Position numbers and translations under genes: made by a program. The notes beneath the pieces are model-generated. The model did no database searches. It worked only from the letters and a program-made list of their open reading frames with translations, and was not told the origin of the DNA. 64,000 nt of DNA from Simmondsia chinensis (Eukaryota; Streptophyta; Magnoliopsida; Caryophyllales; Simmondsiaceae), in assembly GCA_018398585.1 (NCBI GenBank), contig JAGTTD010000008.1:12598501-12662500 (forward strand), written 5' to 3'. Positions 35,411 through 44,344 of this stretch are shown one piece after another (the stretch's first letter is position 1; each line of letters begins with the position of its first letter).

Positions 35411-35762
35411 TGTTATGATTCTAAGTTCTAATAAGCTGTTAAAATCATCTAAGTGCTGCGTTTTGCTGATGTAATAAACCATAGGGGTTTGGTTGGTGAT
35501 TTTGGCACCAATTTTGGTCGCTAGTTGAGTCGGTTGAGCTAGTGTCTACATTCATTGTAATTCTAGATATTTTTCCCTTGTTTTGGTTGGTTCTAATTGT
35601 ATAAGAGTAATCTAGCTTGTATTGAAGAAGTTTATGAATGAAATTGATCTCTTCTTCTCTCGACTGTAATTTCTCTCTATTTCTCATCTCCCTCACTTCT
35701 TTCTCATCTCATACTCTATTTATCCCTTGGTTATGATTCAAGAACGTTCTTGAACCACAACA
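35411..35762 (+). repeat. 3' LTR of the chromovirus at 30410
   Basis: TGTTATGATTC to ...ACCACAACA. A purine-rich tract (AAGAGGGAGGCAT, 35398-35410) adjoins it. Confidence 0.92.
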
Positions 35763-35959
35763 GAGGACTAAGGCCTAGTGATATGAGGGGACCATCTTTA
35801 ACTAAAACCGAGCTTTGTGAAAAACTTTGTCAATCTAAGAAGGAACAGTCAGCACTTCTTAAGAAGAATAAGGCTTTGATTGATTGGGTAGCCAGAGTAA
35901 AAGCACTGGAGGATGGAGGTCGTAACAGTGGGTCAAGTACTGCATCCCTATCTACTTAG
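35763..35959 (+). pseudogene. CACTA second gene (TnpA-like), 3' part
   Basis: Resumes after the chromovirus: LRPSDMRGPSLTKTELCEKL, then a charged, probably coiled-coil segment (QSKKEQSALLKKNKALIDW) and a stop at 35957. In TnpA/Ptta proteins a short glycine-containing segment is followed by such a coiled coil for dimerisation. Joining the two sides needs a one-base shift, so the gene was probably already damaged or changed afterwards. Confidence 0.7.
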
Positions 35960-37480
35960 ATTAATGACCACTTTGATTATGCGCGATTGGGACAGTGGTA
36001 ACATTCTTCTTCTTCTTTTGCTTCTTTGTCTTTTTCTTCCCCCTCAGTTTTTGCTTATTTATGTTGAAATATTCAATAAGAATACATTATTAAGTTATTT
36101 GCAATTGTTGTGGATTTCTGACCCTGATTGACTTCTTATTGTAGAGTTTGACTTTGTGATTATTTTTATATTCATTAATAATAAATTATTCAATGGGCTT
36201 CTTACTATTCCAAGCTCTAGGCCTGAGGTCCTGTGATGGGTATTTTCATTCCTGTTAAATTATGGTGTGCTAGGCTTTATGTGTCATCCATGATGTACAG
36301 AACAAGCAGGTTTTGAATTGGCATTTAGAACTATGTGTGGATAATGGTAGTTTCACTTTGTTTTGGGGTTGCATCTTGCAAGGTTTTTTTGATGTATCAT
36401 TTTCAATGGGCTATACTTTGTTTTGTTTTGTTTTGTTTTTGTTCTGGTTGTTTGTTCTCCAAGGCCCCTATTTGTTAGGTGCGCCTTATTTTGTCTTGCC
36501 AGTCTTCGCTTAATTATCCAAAAAATGAACATTCTGCTGTTGTTTGAAATTGTTTATGAGTTTGGACTCTAGGATTGAGTTTTATGTGAATTTGAGATTT
36601 TGGGATTTAGGACTTTGTGATTCATTAGTGGAGTTTGCAATCTTTTTGATATTAATCAAGAACACATTATTGAGTTGTTTGTGATTGTTGTGGTATTTGG
36701 AATATGTTATTGAATTGTGGGTGGAGTTTAAGAACGTCTTGAATTTTGACTTTGTAATTGTGCTCTGTAATGTGGAGATTGAGTTTTCCATTGTTTGCAT
36801 TAAAAAGCATACGAATTGCTTCCTATTTGGCCAATTCTATGCTAATTGCTTTAATATAACTTTTCTCAAAAAAAAATTTTTTTTTTGTTTAATTTCTCAG
36901 TTTGTGGTGTGTATGTACTATTAATTATTGATGCTCAGACGACAAGAATTTTCTAATATGACTGTAGCGTTCATTTTTTTCCAGGTGTTGGAAGACTGTA
37001 TTTCAAATTCTTGTTTTTATTTGAAGTTTTATTTGTGAACTTTTGTTGGATTTATAATTTTCCAAGTTGTTGGGTGAAAACTTTTACAATGTACGTCTTT
37101 TGCGTCTCTCAAATATAAATTGGATTTTGTGAGTCCTTGGATATTTACGTTTCAATAACATCTTTAGTTTTTATTGGAATTCATTGTTGCAGTGAATGAT
37201 ATGCAAAATTTATTTATGTAATTGGGATTATACTATATTATTTAACAAGTGCTATAACTTACATTAAATGCCACTAGACTACATTGATGTACATATGCTA
37301 TGAACAATCCAAAAATTTTCTTTATATTATATGGATGTATAGACGTTGTAAACACCAAGAAATTGTCATTATATTACCTAAATGTATAGGTATTTATGAA
37401 TGTATACATTATACTACATGAATGTGCGGGATCTTTAACGTCGATAAATTTTGTGTTATAATCGTGTTTTCTTGGGAGAA
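35960..37480 (+). other. CACTA 3' non-coding region
   Basis: AT-rich DNA with T-runs. A 150-bp block is partly repeated: 'aatattcaataagaatacattattaagttatttgcaattgttgtggat' near 36067 and a similar one near 36650. I see no gene. Confidence 0.5.
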
Positions 37481-37992
37481 GCATTTTTAACAATAGCTTT
37501 TGCCTTCATTAATTAGTGGAAAATATTGTAATGATGGTTAATTGTTGTTGTTATTTCTTACCGACAACGGTCTATATAGTCGAGCTATTTTCAATTAATA
37601 GCTCGAAAAATTTAGCAATAGTTTTTGAGGTAATTAAAATTTTTTTGCTTATGGTGGTAAATATTTGATTTCATCAACTCTTTAACGACGGTGCTACCCG
37701 AGGTTAAAAAATTTAATTTTAACAACAACTTATTCCGTCGTTAAAACTTTTTCGTATGTGGTGGTAAATATTTGTAACGACGACAATTATTGTTGTTATT
37801 GATCAATTTACTTTTAACGACAACTTATTAAGTCATTAATGATTTCACTTTTAACCACGGTCATAGTACACCGTCGCAGCTACTTTTTAACGACAGCATG
37901 GTCTACGATCGTTGATCATAAATAGGAAAGTTCCCCCATCGTTAATAGTATTAACAATGGTAAACTATGCTTTTAGCGATAATAATCACTAT
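37481..37992. repeat. CACTA 3' subterminal repeat array
   Basis: About a dozen copies of an AACGACGG-like motif in both orientations (ACGACGGTG, CCGTCGTTAA, AACGACGAC, AACGACAAC, AACCACGGTC, ACCGTCGC, AACGACAGC, CATCGTTAAT and others). One more (CCGTCGTTAA) lies at 43113-43122 beyond the nested LTR element. Subterminal arrays like this are the binding sites for the TnpA-type protein in En/Spm elements. Confidence 0.75.
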
Positions 37993-39775
37993 TGATAAGT
38001 CCAATTTAGTATATAATTATTCATATCATTCTGGTTCATTTTCTAACCATTATATATCAAATTTTTATCGCTATTGCTCGCTTTTGCTCTTTTTTGCTTC
38101 TATTGCCATTTCATTGCAAAAACACTCATTTTGTACCAAATCTTGCCAGGTTTTATTATCAACATCAACAAGTGAATGCAAGATTCATCAAACAAAAGCA
38201 AAAAATTGGGCAAAACATAACAATTTACATATCTAAAGCAAGAAGACAACAAGTTCATGCACAATTCATTTCAACTTGCAAAAAGGGGTGGATAAATGCA
38301 CAAATGAAGGCCAATGATGGGTTAAACAATGCATTAACATGTCCAATTTGATGTAAACCCTGAATTTGGGTGGTGCAAAGCTGGAAAAAATGAAGAAAAA
38401 CAGCGAAGTATAGAAAAATGCAGAGACTGCACAACAACTATGAATAATTCACTTCAACTTGCAAAAATGGGTGGAAAAATGAACAAATCAAGTGCAAAGA
38501 TGCTTTGTACACTTCAATAACATCTTCACAATGATGTCAAGACTCAGTTTTGGGCGGCAAAAGCAGAAAAAATGAAGAAAAATAAGCAATTCAACTTGCA
38601 AATTTGGGTGCAAAATGAACCAATCAAGTGCAATGATGGATTAAACAATTCATTTACATGTCCAAGATGATGTCAAGACTGATTTTGGGTGGCCAAAGCA
38701 AAAAAATAAAATAAACTAAAATAAAAAAATGGAAGAAAAAAGCAAGTTGTTTGAATTCTGCCGTTTTGGACAGCAATTGCAGTGTGTGGTGCAATGAAAT
38801 TAAAGCTTGCAATATTTTTTATTTTATGTAATTCCAAATTCAAATACTACAAATAGGGTTTCTTAAGAGATGTTTAGCATGAACCAAAATCAGAAAACTC
38901 AATACAAAGTATAGAAATAGGGTAGAAATCCGTAGGGAGAAAGGAGGAGTAAAGAAGAAGTTTGGTTTGTAATTTTGCATTTTCATGTTCTTTTCTATCC
39001 TTCTCTTCTTTAAGTTCATATATTTTGTCTTAGTTTTGTGTTATATTATGTTTATCATGAACTAATTTCGTTTTTCCAAGGCTACGATGCAGCCTAAGTT
39101 GTAATATACGCTGTCTTCTAATTCAACGTATTCAATGTTTTATCATTGCATTGTTGAAGTGTTTATCATTGTTTTTCACGAGTTTTGAATGCTTCATCAC
39201 CATTTAAAGCCTATAATGATTCATAATGAGTATGAGAGAAGATTTATGATGACTCTACGGTGATAAACACCACAAATTGAGCGAATGCTCGAGAAAAATT
39301 CACGCGATTTGTGTGGTCCTAAGTGGAAACCATGGATCTTTAAAACTATTTTGTTATATAAATTCATGCAAGAAATTTATGAATTAATATGTAAAATAGC
39401 ATGCTAAGTGTTGTTCAAGTGAGAATGTTCAGTAATTTAGGATTTTCGACCATCAACATGTAATAACAACTTGAATATCAAGAATAGAAAGGCATAGTAA
39501 TTCAACTAGGCGAAATCGGATGCCTTGGATCTTATTATCATAAAAACAATCAAAAAATCAGCACACATTTTTAAAAAATTAGCAAACATTTTAGTTCTTT
39601 TTATTTTGGTTTGTTTCTTTTCAAAAACTTCAAATTTTGGTTTTTCAAATAGCAGTAAAACTTCTAATTTTGGTACTCGCTTAATAACAATCCTCGTGGG
39701 AACGATCCTCAACTCACTCTTTATTACTTGATACGACTTAGTGCACTTGCTAAGCATACACCAAGTAAAGCATCA
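37993..39775 (+). repeat. 5' LTR of the non-autonomous Athila/Tat-like element
   Basis: 1783 bp from TGATAAGTCC to GTAAAGCATCA. The internal repeats of a 'caattcatttcaacttgcaaaa' type unit (near 38262, 38447, 38588) suggest tandem units of roughly 140-180 bp within 38230-38750. Confidence 0.88.
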
Positions 39776-39781
39776 AGTTTT

Positions 39782-39799
39782 TTGCGCGGTTGCCAGGGA
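39782..39799 (+). other. degenerate primer binding site, tRNA-Asp
   Basis: TTGCGCGGTTGCCAGGGA matches 15 of 18 bases of the tRNA-Asp primer site at 13775. Confidence 0.75.
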
Positions 39800-40380
39800 T
39801 TGTCTATATTTGGTTAATATTGATACCACATAGTTTTATTACTAATTTGAAGTTGTTAATAATTTGTGAATTTTGTTTGATGTTTGAAAAATAAATATCC
39901 TTTCATTCATTTTATTCATTTGTAAAATGAATTCCTTAAAGAACAAATAAATAAAAAATAAAGTTTTTGGTTTTTCTTAACTTATGTTTTAGATTGTTGT
40001 ATTTTTAAGTTTTCTGATTAATTTTGACTTTGTTTTAACCTTTAATTCACCTATATAAGTTTTTCAAAATTAAGTTTGTGATCTTTAAATTTTTCAAATT
40101 TGTGTTTTCTTAATTTTAACTTGGTTTTCGAAGATTGTTGTATTTTTAAGCATTTTCACTAATTTTATTTTTTTTCTCTAACTTTTAAGCTTATTTATTT
40201 TTTTTTTTTTTGTATTTTGTTAAAAAAAAATAAATAAGTAAAGAATGAGAACTAAAATTGATGGCTTGCTACAACTTTATGAGGCCTCAATATCAAGCTA
40301 TATCAAAAGGATAATTGAGCATTTGTGAAATTAGTGCATTATCTGCTTAACTCTCACTAATTCAAAATGAAATAGATGAC

Positions 40381-41075
40381 GTGATTGCTACTCGTACTCC
40401 TAGTTGTGAATTTTATGCAAGTAAACATGCTAGTATAGAATGCCAAATGGGAAATAGCTTTTCCTCATGGGGTTTTGAACAGGATAACTACATGTCAAAT
40501 TATAACCAACCCCAGTACAATTCCTACTCTAGCACCTATAGTCAAGGATGGATGGACCCTTTTAACTTTTTTAGGAACCATTATGAAGAACCTTGGCCAC
40601 CCACTTATCCGTCTCAAGAAAAGAAATATGACTTAGAAGAGACATTTAGGAGTTCATGGAAACCATGGCTGACTTAAATAACCAAAGAGCCTCCATCCAA
40701 AATCTAGAACCTCAAGTAGGGATTACATTAGAGGAACTTTCAGAGAGGTATAAAGATTCCTTGCCTAGCAATACTGTCACCAACCTAGGGGAGCAAACTA
40801 ACACCATAGCATTGATGGATGGGGACACATCAGAAGAACCACCTCAATGTGACATAACCCCCTTAATCAACCCACCACCACAAATGATCGAACCTATCTT
40901 GATCGAGCCACCACCACCACCACCAACACCACCAGTGATTGAAACAGAGTGTCAAGCTTGTCTAACAAAGTCAGAGGCTTTTGGAGCCAAGGATGACTTA
41001 TCGAAAAAATGCAGAAAAAGATCGAAAAAGAAAATTCAAGTTGTGGCACATCAGACTCAAGGATCCCATCGTTAA
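40381..41075 (+). pseudogene. gag: gag C-terminal remnant of the non-autonomous element
   Basis: Two overlapping frames (40381-40677 and 40656-41075). The first has NYNQPQYNSYSSTYSQGWMD, like the Asn/Tyr-rich YN-x-YS-x-TYN-x-GW segment in the C-terminal part of Athila-type gag. The second has LEPQVGITLEELSERYKDSLP then SNTVTNLGEQ, like the LPSNT.TNP.E segment before the protease, then a Pro run. No capsid core, protease or polymerase is present. It is an inference that the rest of gag was deleted in the founder. Confidence 0.6.
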
Positions 41076-41253
41076 AGAAGGTGGAGGTGGTCGTGTCAAG
41101 AAGGGTACAAAGAAGATACATGAAAGGAAATGGTCATTAAGGGTTGATGGAGGAAACTCCACCCTCCTTCAAGACACAGGATAGATCATTGCCAAAAAGT
41201 CAAGCAAATGACTATAACTTAAGCGCTTCATGGGAGGCAACCCAAGTTTTCCT

Positions 41254-42061
41254 TTTCTTACTTCTTTTCTGTCAATTTCCTTTTATTCTTATTATTTTCT
41301 AATATTTTTGTACTTTTTATTCAGTAGGTTTTCGAAACAAGTTCGGGGGTAACTTGGTCACGACATTCACCATTAAATAAGTAATCCTCAAACCCGGGAA
41401 TTATCTCTCACTTGCTGCTTCGTTCGTTATAGTTTCTTTTAACATTGATGACAATATTAACTTTAAGTTTGGGGGTGGAAGTGACAATTTTGAAATTTTT
41501 AAAAAAAGTTTCAAAAATTTTTCTTGTTTTGTCTTTTAGAGTCGGCTTTAGTGCCTCCCAGAGTTTGGAGCCCTTGCATGGGGATGTAGATAGTGTCGGC
41601 CAATAAAATGATTGTCTTGTCTCTACATTTTAGATCATTAGTTTTTAAATTTTCATTTTTGAAGCCATGTTAAAAAATTATTATTATCATCATGATTTTT
41701 AGGCAAGTTTTCTATTCTTTTCACCTCGTTTACTTTAATTAGATTTGAATAACTAGAAAATCAATTATTTTTTGTGTTCTAATTGTGAAACACGATCTAA
41801 TCTAAAGCACTATCTTGATAAAACCCCTGTATTTGAGTTCACTAGTTAGCATGGATGGTATTTGAGTTCACTATCTTAATTAAAAGATACTCAGATTTGA
41901 ATGGATACATTAAGATTATCATATACATAATAGATTTTAAAGAGTTATGTCTAAATCTAAAGAAAAATATGAGGAAAAAAAAAGAAAAAAATAATATATG
42001 GAGGAAGCATCTCTAGCACTACTATCCCTTGACAACATTTTAAGATATATGCTACCCATCC
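41254..42061 (+). other. 3' non-coding region of the non-autonomous element
   Basis: AT-rich, with the conserved guanine tract noted for this lineage (41460-41480) and several A/T homopolymers. No gene. Parts of 41755-41950 recur inverted at 46200-46395 in the second copy. Confidence 0.6.
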
Positions 42062-42241
42062 TGAGGGCGTTTTAGTGGTGGCTTCTCTGACCCATGCGGT
42101 CATCGCCTAAGGGTTAGGAGTTCGATTCTCACCGAAGATATACTCGGGAAGTCGTAATGAGGGCGTCTCAGTGGTGGCGTCGCTTACCCATATGGTCATC
42201 GCCTAGGGGTCAGTAGTTTGACTTTCGCTGAAAATATACTC
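42062..42241 (+). repeat. two tandem tRNA-like modules
   Basis: Units at 42062-42145 and 42158-42241, period 96 bp. Each has GAGGGCGT.T.AGTGGTGGC (A-box-like CTCAGTGGT in unit 2), then CCCAT.(C/T)GGTCATCGCCTA, then GGAGTTCGATTCTC (B-box-like, clearest in unit 1), then a TATACTC end. There is no acceptor stem closing 5' and 3' ends and no CCA, so these are not functional tRNA genes. The anticodon-arm text (CTTACCCAT.TGGTC) is loosely similar to tRNA-Lys; that parent is a guess. Confidence 0.7.
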
Positions 42242-42662
42242 ATGAGCTGAGATTAACTTCGGTAGATCAATTCTTCATAAAAAATACAAAATAAATGAGA
42301 CAAGACAAAAAAAAAAAAAAAAATTTTTATTACCTTTTAGACTTGGGCATACTTGAGAAATCATGTTGTGAGTGGTATGATTTTTTGTCTTCAATTCGGT
42401 TTGACTGTCTTGAGATTTAAAAGGACGGATAACCTTAATTTTCTTAGCCAACTTTTGAATTCGGCTATCTAGGTGATTGATGGGCTTTTCCTTGGAATGA
42501 TTATTTTTCCTTTAGAACCTTAAAAGTTTCAGTCTCGGTCATTCTTTTCTAATTGAAGTAGTCTTGCACTGAATTGTGATCAATTTTTAAAAAGCATGAA
42601 ATCCTGCACTTTAATGTTTAGCCTTGCTAGAGGATGAGCAAGATTTGTGTTTGGGGGTATTT
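42242..42662 (+). other. spacer between tRNA-like modules and 3' LTR
   Basis: Contains a (A)n/(T)n stretch and ends with AGATTTGTGTTTGGGGGTATTT, the tract that primes plus-strand synthesis in this lineage, directly before TGATAAATCC. No gene. The same spacer length (about 420 bp) is seen in the inverted copy. Confidence 0.65.
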
Positions 42663-43111
42663 TGATAAATCCAATTTAGTATGTAATTATCCATATCATT
42701 TTGGTTCATTTCCAACCATTATACATCAAATTTGTATCGTTATTGCCCACTTTTGCTATTTTTTGCTTCTATTGCCATTTCTTTACAAAAACACTCATTT
42801 TGTGCTAAATCTTGCTAGGTTTTATCATCAACATCGACGAGTAAATAAAAGATTCATCAAACAAAAGCAATAAATGGGAAAAACGTAACAATTTACATGG
42901 CTATAGCAAGAAGACAATGAGTTCATACGCAATTCATTTCAACTTGCGAAAAGGGGTGGCAAAATGCACAAATTAGCGACCAAGGATGGGTTAAACAGTG
43001 CATTAACATGTCCAAGTTGAGGTAAATCCTCGTGAGCATGATAATCTACTCACTCTTTCTTACTTGATACGACCAAGGGCACTTGCTAAGCATACACCAA
43101 GTAAAGCATCA
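42663..43111 (+). repeat. 3' LTR with internal deletion
   Basis: 449 bp against 1783 bp in the 5' LTR. Both ends match (TGATAAATCC..., ...CCAAGTAAAGCATCA). The text passes from the block corresponding to about 38350 straight to that corresponding to about 39690, at a 'aa(t)cct' microhomology near 43025. Confidence 0.88.
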
Positions 43112-43145
43112 ACCGTCGTTAATGACTCGTTTTCTTATAGTGTAA

Positions 43146-44340
43146 CTTTGTTTGCATACTATATGCTCCTGGCTCCTGACAACAAACTTGTCTTGTTGTA
43201 TCATATGCATTACCTATCCAAGGTAACTATTCAGAGAACATCGTCTTGATCTCCACTTTGTCGTATCTCATCATATGAAACACAATGGAAAAGAGTAGCC
43301 TTATGGACTTAAGCATAGAACTTGGCTGGAAAGTCCCATCAAAGATGATTCCTTCCAATAGGATATTAATCCAATTCCATCAATCTAGCATTAAAGGTCT
43401 CTACCTTCGTGTCCTTTGAATTCTTTATACTTGTAGATCCACTTAGAACTATTATAATGGACTTTATGTCTTTCGATCCCTCTACAAGCTCTAGACTTAG
43501 TTGAAATACAGCTACGTTAGCTTAACTTCTAATGTCCAGACCAATCAGTTTGCATCTTTGTACTTAAAAGTTTTGTTGTAGTCTCAGGATTAAATTCATC
43601 ATCATTCTTAACTATTAAGACAGCAGACATGAATCTATCAAGTGACCCTGACCATCCTCCTACTACACCAAAGCCCTCCTATACCTTGTGTGACAACAAC
43701 CTAGTTGAAAATATATCGAATACATCATCTAAACGAAACATTGTACCGTACTATTGAGACACAGTATCTCAAACTGTCAATTTGACCAATACAAGCTATT
43801 TGTTGTACTTTTAGAACATATTTAAAATATTTTACATATTAAACCTTTTTGATTTGTAAATGCGACTCATCATATGAATTGTCCCGTACTCAATAACATA
43901 ATATTGATCCTTTCTGTAACTCTTTGTAACAAGGATGAATAAAAATTCTCGAAAAACCACCACTTTGATCTAATCAAAAAGACTTGATATAATTACCTAT
44001 TGTTTCCAACTTTAGTCTTTAATTCTTTGAATCTTTCAAAGAATTGAAGATTTCAGTGTCCATAAGTATATCCGTATATCAACTAATTGAGTGGTCATTC
44101 ATAAACACTTTTAGGAGTCTATAAATTCTTTATGAGTAAGTTGTAGCAGCTTAGTGGTCCTACTGTCTTTACTCTTAAAGACACATTCAGTCATCATTAA
44201 TTCGAACATGATTCACATAACAGTTATCATTCAAGTACTCAATGATCTATAAGACAAATCAAACCAGTTGCTAATCATATTGGACTAATGTAACCTAAGT
44301 TTAAGTACCATTTATAAGGTATATGATTTCAGGAATTTCT
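43146..44340 (-). pseudogene. pol: Ty1/copia pol: integrase and N-terminal reverse transcriptase
   Basis: Minus-strand pieces show the integrase tail (MTECVFKSKDSRTTKLLQL near 44190, then YLWTLKSSI near 44050), and the reverse transcriptase entry KWIYKYKEFKGHEGRDL near 43390-43440, MLKSIRLLFSIVF near 43260-43320. Text ending in CKQS at the CACTA border continues across the insertion as VYFRLKQ at 10673. The element is thus the same as at 8259-10673. Gag and the 5' LTR are missing; the sequence changes at about 44340 to another element. Confidence 0.75.
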
Positions 44341-44344
44341 TTTT

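Larger units (their letters stand above)
30410..35762 (+). mobile_element. Ty3/gypsy chromovirus (Reina-like), same family as 1-2810
   Basis: LTRs 30410-30762 (353 bp) and 35411-35762 (352 bp), roughly 87% identical by eye, so older than the copy at 19604. The flanks GAGGG (30405-30409) and GAGGA (35763-35767) are near-perfect target duplicates. It is inserted in the CACTA second gene. Gag, protease, reverse transcriptase, RNase H, integrase and chromodomain are all recognisable but riddled with stops, mostly TAG or TAA where Gln is expected. Confidence 0.92.
37993..43111 (+). mobile_element. non-autonomous Athila/Tat-like LTR element with tRNA-like modules
   Basis: 5' LTR 37993-39775, 3' LTR 42663-43111 (with a large deletion), tRNA-Asp-type primer site and an internal region without pol. 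The flanks ACTAT and ACCGT share three of five bases, so the target duplicate is poorly preserved. Descent from an Athila/Tat element is shown by the primer site, the TTAAGCGCTT...GGGAGGCAACCCAAG block (41220-41245) and the 'aactttaagtttgggggtgg' tract (41460-41480). Two tandem tRNA-like modules lie about 420 bp before the 3' LTR. It sits 31 bp from the 3' end of the CACTA element. Confidence 0.88.
10674..43142 (+). mobile_element. CACTA (En/Spm) DNA transposon, 32.5 kb including three nested LTR insertions
   Basis: The left end reads CACTACAGGAAAATTGG at 10674; the right end, reverse-complemented, reads CACTATAAGAAAACGAG at 43142. The flanking three bases are TAA on both sides (10671-10673 and 43143-43145), the 3-bp duplication expected of CACTA elements. 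Inside are a TNP2-type transposase, a second Ptta/En/Spm-type gene and subterminal repeats. Insertions of about 12.8, 5.4 and 5.1 kb account for most of the length, leaving roughly 9 kb of original element. It cuts a copia reverse transcriptase. Both genes are broken. Confidence 0.93.

Noticed and set aside
39525..39731. Short hydrophobic frame near 39525
   Set aside because: Inside the LTR, on both strands, AT-driven composition; not a gene.
42062..42241. Possible functional tRNA genes
   Set aside because: Box-like sequences are present but there is no pairing acceptor stem, the variable region is too long and units differ in the loop regions. They are recorded as tRNA-like modules.
37993..43111. 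Solo LTRs or tandem satellite
   Set aside because: A primer site, a polypurine tract and a distinct internal region between the repeats show an LTR element with one shortened LTR.
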